From: Ligula intestinalis
Lineage: Eukaryota; Platyhelminthes; Cestoda; Diphyllobothriidea; Diphyllobothriidae
DNA: 64,000 nucleotides
Direction of reading: 5' to 3'
Assembly (NCBI GenBank): GCA_036362985.1
Contig: JAYGXS010000008.1
Span: 24,735,243-24,799,242 of the forward strand
Shown: positions 33,401 through 45,185 of the stretch, one piece after another
How the letters are laid out: each line of letters starts with the position of its first letter
Position numbering within the stretch: the stretch's first letter is position 1
Program-made: the position numbers and the translations under genes
The notes under the pieces: generated by a model
What the model saw: the letters and a program-made list of their open reading frames with translations, nothing else
What the model was told of the DNA's origin: nothing
Database searches by the model: none

Positions 33401-36400
33401 GTTATTCTGCTCCCAAGGGACTTCAACTTATTATACTCAGGATCCTATGAATGTCGGTATTTCAGTACATATATGTACATGCAGAAGAAAATTTGTCGAC
33501 GAAGACAAGGGATGCTAGGATGGCCACTTATGACTTATTAATCGAATGTAGCCAACCATACCCAACCCCCAGATGGTGCATCAGCCAAATCTCGAACCCG
33601 TGACCTGTTGATTAAAAGTCCAACTCTCTATCGCACTTAGGTATGAGCTCGTCGTCCTGCCGGTTTAGATGGGGAACGTTAACAGTGATGGATGGGCGCT
33701 GACAGATCGGGTAGTGGGGCTCACTCCTCCCTTTCTGCCTTGGAGCTCATTTTCGAGCCCCGTCAACAGCCGCGCGACAGTTAGTCTAGGCAGATGGCAT
33801 TACCCACATTGACAAGGGCGACTGGAATGTTGGCATTTCCGGTTTATTAGTTGTCATCAGCATGCCATATCCAACTCCAGGTGTTGCGACACCCTAGGCT
33901 TGAATCACGATCAGTTCGCTAGTAGTACAATACCCTGACTACTTGAGCCTTGCTCAGTAGTCTGTTTTTTGGATGTGTAATTCCCGGACATGCATGGAGG
34001 ACGGGACATGTAACTGATGCAGAGATGCGTCGCTGAAGGTAACCTCTCCGGCTTTGACAGTTAGAAGACGGGAGAGCGGCTTGTTGGAGTCGCCTGAAGT
34101 TGGGTGCTGAGCTGCTGCAGCCGCACCTGGGTTTAACAAGGCTTGCTAATAAGCTCTGCGGGTGTGCGAACAAGAAACTGGCCCAGGTGAGAAAAAAACT
34201 CCAGAGGTATCACACGAGTAAACACTACCTACCTTCTGTCGAAAGATACGATCGATAACAGTCAGCAGCGAGTCCGTGACGAAGCACATTGCCTGAGCGG
34301 TGCAGCCAGGGGGCTAGAAGAGAAAAGATAAAACATTTGTTAGCAATGATTTGGTACAGACGATGCTACAGGGACTGCCCTCGTCCCGGAACTCTCAAGG
34401 ACGATAAGCCATGGTAATAGTGGTCCCTAACCTCGGAGCGCAGGCAACCTCTTGCAAAATTCCAGGACGGGCACTCCGGTCCAAACCTGAGCAACCCTAA
34501 CCCGTGCCCTAACCGAAAAATTGTAGCTTCCCCATCTGTCTGGGATTTTAGTCCTATAAGAAGTATAACTTACTCAAACCCAAATCAGCAGGAAAAACTT
34601 TATTACGTCCAACGCTCTGCCAATTGAACTATGAAGGCACGCCGAGAACCGTGAACTTAATCACACTTGGGTCGATTTGACCGCCCAGCCTACTGCACGT
34701 AAGAAATCCACCAGTACGGATACGGTAAGCTGACTACCCGGGCAGGATTTCCTAAGCAATCATCTAGAATTCACCAGAATGCTTACTAGGCTCACTTGAT
34801 TGTTAGACGGGGGTTGACAGAGTTGCTTGATTCAGTTGACCTAATTTTGGAAAAATCTGGGGCTTGGTGCGATGTGGGTTCGAAGCCCACCGAGACAACT
34901 GAAGTGCCTGATGATTATAGTGCACTAAGCACAACCTTTACCTAGCCATTATAAATGTTTTACCCTACTGAGAAAACAGGCATGCATTTTGCTGTGGCGC
35001 TGCAGGATGTAACTGCGAACGGTTCGGTTGCCACTGTGGCTCCCTCAGCGTTCCGCTGGTGTTTTATGGTAGATACTCCAATAGAACAACACTACCGGAG
35101 AATACAATGGAAGGACGATTTCTGGCATATCAGGTGTCATCAGATAGTCATACCCACAGCCCCTACCGTCAGAGGCATCCGCTAGAATCTTCCAGGCCTG
35201 ATTTTGATAACTTGGAACTGTTCGTTTGCCGATTTGAGGCTGAGTAATACGTCTTTTTGTGCCCGTTTAAAACTGTTTATCACGAGTTGCATTAACCCCC
35301 CTCCCTGGGCTATGTGTGCCTTGATTCACACACTCCTTCAGGCTCTCTCGGGAGAAGGGGAGACATCGGTGGAAAGAATGACTTACTCTGGGTCGAGCCG
35401 CAAGCAGCACGCTGATCGGATTCAATAACTGGGCAGCAACAGCGTCGGAGAAAAGGCAGCTCTAAAGGGAAGCAAACACAGAAAAGGCCTCAGTTAGCGT
35501 TAAGCGGAGGTGCGGGGGGAAAGCAGTAGGCCGAGAATGCGGAACTCGGCGTCTGTGAGTGCATTGTCAAGAGGCGAAAACAAGAGAATTTTCTGTGGGC
35601 CCACTTCAATGTCTGAGAAGTTGTGACGGCAGTAACCGCTCGTGTCAAGTAATGTGTTGGGGATCGCTTCCAAAGGAAGGTGACATCGGGCAAGAAGTAT
35701 AGGGAGAAAAGTTCCGCTAGGTAGTCAGTAGCTCAAAAACAAACAGTTACTCTTCATTCCCTGGTGAATGCACTTTGTTAGAACGTATGAACGGTAAAAG
35801 TGGTGATAAGAATGATTTGAGAAATTTTAATTTGCCTGTAGGGAAGTGTGAACCCGAGGAACAGAACCCTGAGTTAGATGCTGATATGTGAATTGAAAAA
35901 AACACGTAGTCGATGACCATAGTTCATTTGAGGATCGGAGGGTAAATTGTTTGTCTTCAATCGGACTAGGCTGCGTCTGTTCGTGTGGGTCGTCCGACCC
36001 ATTTGTGAAAACGCTTGATGGGATTTGACCCCATAAGAGCAAGGGTTAGTTTTGAATATATCGAACGCTGCTCTAATCGTCCAAGCTATGAGGTTCCAAC
36101 GCTGAGTTTGGGTACCTTGTGTTAGGATATTAGCCGGAACGAATGCTAACAACGTTTGGAGGCTTTCCTAAGGCGTCGAGTCTAGCCAAATGTCTTTGTT
36201 TGTTAGATCTGACCGTATGCAGGCAAAAACTGTCCACGCGAGATGACCTTAACCTCTGGAGAGGAAACAGATGCATGCGCTTGCTCGCGCACGCCAATGG
36301 TCGCAGTTGTCCCAATGCGCCAATCAGGCTACAGGCGAACGCGCACTAGACACTCTCTTATAAGACACTGTCCCCCTGATGAACGGAGAATTGGATAACA

Positions 36401-39400
36401 CACAAGGACACGCTAGTCCACTCCCAATGCCGGGGCTTGCCCCCGAAGCGGGACAAAGAGTGCACTGGAGATCAACCAGCGGCAACAGCCACCCGACACA
36501 GCTTCTCCGGGATTTTTACACAAAAAACCCTACTCTTGGTGGATTCCAGAATTATGCCCTTCTTATTTTGCTCTTCCTTGGGGATTTCAACAGGACGTAA
36601 TTCGACGGTGACACACGTCAGATGTCATTGTTATAACACTAACGACGCTTGAACACGTCGTTATAACACCTTGACCTAAATTTGATTCAATTAACGGCTG
36701 ACGATCGGCACCTCGTAGCTCAGGTGTTTAGAGCGTTGGGTATACTCAAGCCTTACTAGTGTTGTCGAATCCTACCGAAGTCGCCGATTGATTTACAATT
36801 GGGTTAAATCAGTCATGCGAATATTATCAGGACACGCACAAGTCTCTCAACTATCGCTGCACACGTTCGACCACAGCGAGGCTATTTTGCTCAATCATCA
36901 GTCGCCTGAAGAGCTCAGGCGTGAGAGAGAGAGATGAGACAGCGAGATTAGTCCTGGGGGAATCAACATCGTGGTAACTCAGAGCTTTTCAACACCCATG
37001 ACACGGCAAATATCACAATTTCCATGGTTACCAGTTGACCGAGTTCATTTGGTTCTCCGGAACGAGGCTCAAGCTGTCAGAACGCCTTTTCAGTGTTTTC
37101 TTCAGAATAATCTCGATTGTGTGAGCTTCAAGGCTCACTTAGATGAGCCTTGCTACATGCGAACCTGTAGGTCAGATCATGTGTGGCACGCCTAAACGGG
37201 TTAATAAGATTTGCCAACCACTAATATTCAGCTTTCTAATCTCCAGAGAAATTAATTTCTGATCGCGATTTATATCAGTATATATAAGGTCTATAGGCGT
37301 AGACCGAAATTGTAAGTGTATATTCGTGTTGAAACCCATAAACCCCTGTGAAATATACACATGCTGCCATCAGACAGTCGGTGGTAGCAGTAATAATTGA
37401 CGTTGTAACTTACCATGCTAACAGCTTAGGTATTGGCTAAAAGGCCCAGACACGTGTTTCGCCGGTATTCTGCCGCTGCTTGACACAGCTTGACACAACA
37501 AAAATATACACTTACAATTTCGGTCTACGCTAATTGACCGTAAATATACTGATATATACCGCGACCAGAAATTAATTTGTCGGGAGATTAAAAAGCAGAA
37601 TTTCAAAACCGGTATATCAACCAGAAAGCAGATAGGGAAAGCTGGGCGGCCCACTGATGAGCCGGAGCCCTCGCTGCTGTGTCAAGCAGTGGCAGAATAC
37701 CGGCGAAACACGTGCCTGGGCCTTTTAGCAAGTACCTAGGCTGTTAGTATGGTAAGTTACAACATCAATTTACTACAACTACTATTACTGCTACTAATAA
37801 TACCACCAGTATTACTACTTCTGCTACTAATATTACGACAACTATTAAAACTACTACTGCTAGCAATGTGCTCTGAATGAGCCCATTATTGTAATTTCAC
37901 GTTATATGAGTCCAGAGTCAACTTCATGGTAGGATAATACACGCTATATAGGCCAGATCGTGTGTAAAAAGCAGGTCACTGCTTCAGAATCTTGAAATCG
38001 GCAGGATAATATTACCTACGAAGACAGGGCAGTAGGAATGTCTGCTGTCAGCAGTTAGCCGCACCCAGCCCAAAACGTTCCGCTTAAGTTATCGCTTCTA
38101 ATCTAAGACGCAATTAAAGATTTAGATGCATTAATAAAAACATCATTCAAACTACCAGAATATCCATTTTCGACAGCATGCCCTGGAAGCCGCGCCCGCT
38201 TTCCGTGGCGACGGGCAGGCAGACCAGGCCCATTTTGGCCCAGGCGGTGTTCATTGTGTGCAGCGCCTGGAGACAGGTCGTGGAGGGATGCAGGTAGAAG
38301 GAAGAACCGGTGGCAGCAGGAGCACAGGAAGAAGGGCGGGAGGAGCCGGGAATCGTGAGGGGGTCGCTCACCGGCCAACTTCGCTCCTCCCATCGGACAT
38401 TGATAATATCGCCGACTTGCATCTGCAAGGCAAAAGCACGCATTTTTTTATCAACGCCCTTCTCGCTCAGGACCGTGCCACCTGTAGGCGTACGGGGTAA
38501 GTTTAACAAAAACTGTTGATTAACAGATAGTATCGCTGATAAAGACAAGGGTGACTGGAATGTGGCCGTTTCTGGCTTATTAGTCGTCATCAGCCAGTCA
38601 TACCCAGACCCAAAAGGTGCCCCACAAGAGCCTTAAACTTGCAATCTGTCTAAACAGAGTCAAACGCCTTAACCATTGAGCCACGAGCTCGTTATATCGA
38701 GCCTCAGACGGTGCACCACTTGGGGCTGTGCTGGCTGGCTAGTAGCCCTTAGTGGATCAGGAGCACCGCCGGGTGGGCCTCAATCCTGGCGGGGGAGGAG
38801 GGGAAGTCGGAGCAGCGTGGTCGGGAGGGGCTCCTCCATAGTCAAAAACAAAGATGTAGACGAGGGGAGAGAGATCTACCGTGTGTGTGTCTTCTGCACG
38901 TCCACAATTGCAAAGTTCACCAATTGTCTCTTGCTCTTTTTTCAGCCGCCGTCGGACGCCGACCGTCAAAGGAGCGTGTTGCTTGCCCAGCTCGCCTTTG
39001 TGTCAGTTGTGGCTTGCTTTAGCGTTTGCTGAGGCTTGTTGGAGCGCGTGGTGCCCATCGTCGAAATCGACGGGGAACTGTCGTGTGTGTGTGTATGTGT
39101 GTGTGTCGTAGCCCACAGTTGGATCAGGAATCCCCGCCGGAATCCAAACTGGGAGTAGTTGGGAGACGGAGAAAAGCCGCGACCTCAACCGGCTTGAGCC
39201 ACAGGTCCGCGGGCGTGAGGTGGGTGCCTGGCCGAGAACTGCAGGCGAACAGATGACGGCAGTCATGCGGCGAGACGCCCCAGTCGGGACAGCAGTCAGG
39301 TATGGATGGGTCGAGCAGGTGTTGTTACTGGCGAAGGAGCATGCAGTAGCCACTGCGTAGCTGCGCCGGGGAACAGCGAGTGACCCTCGGGAGATGTCGT

Positions 39401-42400
39401 TCCGAGGCCGCAATCGGAAGTGGGTAGCCACCCAAAAGGACCGGCGGACGGTAACCTCGTTTCTCCTCGACAACAACTCTCTGGTGGAGACGCTGGAAGC
39501 CTGTCTTGGTGGCAGAGCTATCAACAGGTAGATCCGCGAGAGACGAGGCAGCAGCTTCCTTGTGGAGTGTTCAAATAGACGGCCGGACGTTGCGGCAGGG
39601 CTCAGGAGCGGTGTAACGGTGATGATTGGGATAGCCGGGTTGCAAACAACTCCACCAGAACTGCTGGCTAAGGAGAGTGTTGTGATGGGCGACCGGTAGA
39701 ACAGAAGCCTCCGCATGAAGATGATCTATAGGCGACATTTTATAGCAACCCGTGATCGTGCGGAGGGCAGAGTTCTGTGCTGACTGGAGGCAGCGGAGAC
39801 TGGAAGAGCTTATCGTAGGAGACCAGATTGATGCCGCATAAGTGAGGCGTGGCCTGGCCAGCGCCTTGAAAGCAGTCGACAAAGTCTCTTTCGCACAGCC
39901 CCAGGATGTGCCTGCTAGAGCCTTGAGGGCCTTGGTGCAGCGGCTTACTTTGCTTGCGGTCTCCCTGGCATGGTCTGCGAACGTGAAGAGTGGATCAAAA
40001 CGCATACCAAGGAGTTTGGGCTTGCGGACGAGCGGTAAGGACGCCCCATTGACGGTGATGACCGGGTGGCGATTAAACTCCTTCGGATCAAGCGTAAAAA
40101 CAGTAACGGACGACTTGACTGCCGAGATCGCCACTCTGCACTGGGTGAGGAAGTTTTCGACAACAGGCATGAACTCCGTGAGGAGCTGTGCAGCATGATC
40201 GATGTCATGGTGCCGGCAGAAGAACGTAAAATCGTCCGCATAGGATACCACTTGCATAGGTGCCCGGGGTAGTGGGAGCTCCCGCATGTAGATGTGAAAG
40301 AGCGTCGGGCTGAGCACAGAGCCTTGAGGGACGCTACAGGTCTGCTTACGGGGCTTAGAGAGAGTGCCCCGGAAAAGGATACGAACGTGATGGCCACGGA
40401 TGTAAGCCGCCAACCATCGGACCAGGCCAGTCAGGAATTTCAGCGAGACCAAGTACTGCAGGAGCTGATTATGGCGGACGCAGTCAAAGGCTCGTGACAG
40501 GTCAATTGAGACGGCCACGGTCCGCGAAGCGGGCTTCTGTTGATTGAAGCCCTCGAGGATAGCGTCGCTGAGCTCGAAAAGCGCCGTTGTAATCCCACGA
40601 CCCGATCGGAAACCATGTTGGTGGCAAGATAGTTCTGCCACAGACGTCAGAATTGGGTGGATGAGCCGTTCCAGGATCTTCGCCAATGGACTGAGGAGGG
40701 CAATTGGACGATAAGAGGTCGCTAGGCAGGGGTCCTTACCCGCTTTGACCAGGGGGATAATGATCAACTGGCGCCAGCAATCAGGGATGATTGAAGTTCC
40801 CAGTGAAAGGTTGAAGAGGGCGGCAAGGTAGGCAGCCACCTTCGGGCCGATGAGGCGCACATGGCTAGGCGCCAGACCATCTGGTCGTAAGGCTTTCGAA
40901 GCTCTCGTTTTCTTGACGGCGGTGAGGATGGCGTCAGCTGAAAAGGAAATTTCTGGAGGCGGGGCTTTATGGAGGAGACAAAGAAGGGGGCGCTGGCTTT
41001 TGGGATTGAGCGCCGAGCGGGGCGAGATCAGCTTGTTCATCTTCGCGGCGATCTTACCGTTGTTGGAAATGAACTTGCCGTCCCCGAAGCTAATAGACTG
41101 GTTAGATGCATCAGCCCGGGGTTTGGCCAGGTTGCGTAAAAGCTTCCAAGTGGCATCTGAGTTGCCGCTGAAATTACAATCTGAGACTAGTTCATGCCAG
41201 CGTTGGCGTTTGCCATCGTTGATAGTTTTATTGATTAAGCCATTTAGTTCGCCAACGCGCGGGTCACTGGCATCACGCGCTCGTATTTAGTCTCTCTCTC
41301 TCGTTCCAGGCGGGAGGCTTCGGGCGGATAGTTAGGAAGGAGAAGGGGAATGCGGCCGTTAGGGATGTGGTGACTTGCTGCTGCCAGGAGTAGTCGACAA
41401 AGGGCTCACTCCGCCGTGTGGACATAGGTGGGAGGCGGTAGGCCATCGATCTCGGCTTCGCATTCGGTCGTGAACGCTGCACAGTTGGCTTTCTTGAAAT
41501 TAATGAAGTGCCGGTTGGGGGCCTTGATACGCTCGGCGGCGGTGGCCAATTCGAGCACAATGGGGAGGTGGTCGCTACCCAGGCTGATTTCCGTGTTCCA
41601 CATGGTGGAGGCTACCAGGCTGAGACTGGCGAGGGAAACATCGGGCGAACTGGAGGCGCCGTTGGTCGGAAGCCGCGTTTGGTTGTTCTCGTTGAGAACG
41701 GCAAAGGGGGCATGTTCTATTTCATCAGCCAGAGCTTCTCCTCGGGGGTCGACTGCCAAGTTAGAGCACCAGAGGTCATGGTGAGCGTTGAAGTCACCTA
41801 GCACCAGACTGTCTCCAGAAGGATAGTAGGGAGCGATAGAGGCGGTGAAACCGGGCGGACAACTGGAAGTTTGAGGAATGTACACGTTCACGACGGCTAG
41901 CGGCGCCGGGCCAATGTCAAGGGAAATCGCCAGTACTTCCGTGGGATCGGCTCCAAGCAGGGGTAGCTGGTGATGGGCAATGGATTTGTCCACCAGGAAG
42001 GCCAAACCTCCGCCTTTGTTGCGGCCGCGGTCGCGATAGACAATCGTCTAATCGGCACAGGAAGGGACCTTAGTGGAGTTAGACCACTTTGTCTCTTGGA
42101 AAGCCGCCACAGCTATGCTGTGCGAGCGCCTGGAGGCCAGGAGCTGGTCAAGCTTCCCAAGGAGGCCGTTGGCGTTGAATTGTAAGATCTTAAGACCAGG
42201 TGGTGAGGCAAGGTCGGAGACCAGAGAATTTGGGTTCAGGACCGGAAGGGCTGGAGGCATGGAGATCGGTGGGGGCACGGGACAGCTGGGACACGCGAAG
42301 GTGGGCGACCAATCAGCAGCCGTGGCGAGGCCACTGCAGCGGGGATGGCACTAACCATTGCAGGAGCCGCAACGTACAGACCAGTCGCGGCGGCCCAGGC

Positions 42401-45017
42401 GGACTCGGCAGAACTAGCAGTACCAGAGAGGTCCAGGGTTGGCCTCAATTCCGGCGGCGAGGAGGAGGAGTCGGAGCAGCGTGGCCGGGAGGGGCTGTTC
42501 CGTCATCAAAAACACGGATTGGGCGGGGGGGGGGGNNNNNNNNNNNNNNNNNNNNNNNNNNNNNNNNNNNNNNNNNNNNNNNNNNNNNNNNNNNNNNNNN
42601 NNNNNNNNNNNNNNNNNNNNNNNNNNNNNNNNNNNGGGGGGGGGGGGGGGGGGGGGGGGGGGGTGAGAGTTGATACAACGTAGGGAGATGGGTGTAGCAG
42701 ACCTTGGCCGCCGGGAGGGCGGGTGGAAACGCAATTCGTAGACGCGTCTGCTGTGGTTCTAAGAGATCCACCGTAGGGAGGTTTGGTGTAGCAGACCTTG
42801 CCCGCCGTGAGGGCGGGTGGGAACGCGGTCGAAGACGCGTCTGCTGTGGTTACCCTTGGGGCTGGATATGACTGGCTCATAACGGCTAACAAGCCAGAAA
42901 TGGCCACATCTCAGTCTCCTTTTTCTTTGTTGGCAGTAGTATCTGCCTGCTAGGGATGTCAGGGCCGAGCGGGACAGACGAGTTTCGTTGGTGGTCAGGT
43001 GAATGTTCATCAACGACTGTCCGAGACTCAGGTGGGACGCCACTGAGGTCCGAGTATGACTGGCTGATGACAGCTAATAAGCTAGAAATGGCCAGATTCC
43101 AGTCTATCTTGTCTTTGCCGACAATTCTATTTGCCTTCTACTACCAGCTGTTACGATCACTGTCTAGACAGAGCGGGACAGATGTGTAGTGGCCTTAGCA
43201 GCCACCTGGAACCCAAGATCTGACGCATGGCGCCTGTGGCTTGCGCGCCTAATGCCGCCTGCGGTCAGGCGCTAATTGCCGGCACGCCCTGTCCGTTCTT
43301 GCTCAATGGTCTGAGCGACTCACGAACACACGCCCACACTGCGCTCAGCTTGCGCAGTCTAATCACCATCAAGCGACCTGCCACAAAACTAACCTTCGGC
43401 GGCCACCCGAGATTACGGCCGCTAGACGCTACTTGGGAATCTGCCTTCCGAGGTGCGGTCGCGCCGAGGCCGCCCTGTCCCACGGGCCTCAAGGTCGGAC
43501 CTATTGACAACTTTCTTCTAACACTTCGTACACAATATAATGTTCGTCTTACTCTGGCCTTCCCAAGACTTCTCTCCGATCTCCTAAAGAACCGGGGCCC
43601 GAAAGATCGTAGGTGTTAGGTTTAACTTTCGTAGCCCTAATAACACCTATAGATTTGTTCAGTTAGCGGTCAGGTGAACGTTCATCGATCACTGCTAATA
43701 CAGTTAGGCCGATTTCACCCCAGGAGAGCCTGGAAGAACGCCAGGAGAGGGCTTAGCATATCGTGATTCCGATGCTTCGACGGCCGCCTTGGGCATATAG
43801 TGGATTCCCTATCTCATGTCATGTCAACGGAAATTCTGAAAAACGCTTTCCATTCGAACAAATTCCTAAAGTAGGGTTGTAATATTAATAAGCGTGCAGA
43901 GTGGTACCAACATTTTTTTCAGTCACGTCAGGAAGCTGGCTTTTGAACGAGCTGCCCTTTGACCACCTGCCAAATAAAAACACTCCGTGGAATATGGCTA
44001 CTTAAGTGGTATGCATTTGCCTCACTGCACTTCGAGGTCCCGCTAGATTCAAATATACTTTCCAGAAAACATGCACAAACATATGATCTGTTTATCAAAT
44101 AATTACTGAACAGAAACCCTCAAAGCACGAAGTCAATCAAAAAGTGTCGCACTCAATACCACATCCGGCCCAATGAAAGTACGTTGAACTGCTCAAAAAG
44201 AACAAGGGAGCAACACTATTTCAACTAATTACTGACTACTTACACAAATTAAGTAAACACGATATAACAATAATTATAACGAATGGGGTTTCTGCTCCCT
44301 GGACCTTCAAAAGTAGCAGACTCCTGAGTGCGTACTGAAAACATTTACTGAGGAGGAGGTTGGACGAGTCTTATAATTGCCGCTGTAATGTGATGCATAA
44401 GTCCACAGCAAAACTGCCAATTCTCCTCTATTGGCAAACTCCAATCACTTACCCTGAGAAGCGAGGGATTTGGCAGACTGCGCATGCGTACCCGCAGGTA
44501 GGCAAGCAGACGATCAGAAGTGAGAATTCCCAGCAAATTGCCTGATCCAGCCAGATCGGCGATTATCACGTGTCGCGGTGGTGGTAATACTACCTGTTGT
44601 TGAACCTCCGCAGACGGAGAGCGATCCGAGGTGGCGACAGAGTTCTCTGTTGTTGTTGGCGTCTGCGTGGACTCTTTGCTGGCGGTTGAGGTTGAGTGTG
44701 AGCGTTTTATCATCGGCACGCCGACGCTCAGAAGTTGGGTTACCCGGTGAAGGTGTTGCTGTGGGGTGACTACGCAGGGCGTCTCCACTTGGAGACAGAT
44801 GTCCTCCGTGCGGGCCCAGGAGTTGTAGGTTTCTAAATTGACCGAGCACAGCAGGTTGGAACAAGGTAAAGATCGCCATCACCTCAGAGTCATCGACTTA
44901 ATAAAGCAGTACCAGAAACTTTGCTAAACGCTAAAACGACTAGAATAAATCTGCTTGGGAAGTATAACTATACTACTACTACTACAACTACTACAACTAC
45001 TACTACTACTACTACTT

Positions 45018-45052
<35 letters not shown>

Positions 45053-45053
45053 G

Positions 45054-45085
<32 letters not shown>

Positions 45086-45086
45086 G

Positions 45087-45120
<34 letters not shown>

Positions 45121-45147
45121 TACTACTACTACTACTACTACTACTAT

Positions 45148-45185
<38 letters not shown>

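Noticed and set aside
33954..34139. 61-codon minus-strand frame that could be the last AMPK-gamma exon
   Set aside because: The exon at 31971-31665 gives a clear CBS4 end in phase, while this frame has no match and needs a poor splice site.
35490..35693. Minus-strand frames just upstream of exon 6
   Set aside because: One frame looks coding-like, but it has no match to the CBS region and exon 5 joins exon 6 without it.
39003..39716. 237-codon minus-strand frame overlapping the LINE 3' end
   Set aside because: It is a different frame of the LINE C-terminus. The frame with SPHDCRHLF and VEVAAFLRLP is the real one.
43227..43619. 130-codon plus-strand frame
   Set aside because: Runs from unknown GC-rich sequence into repeat C. 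No motif.
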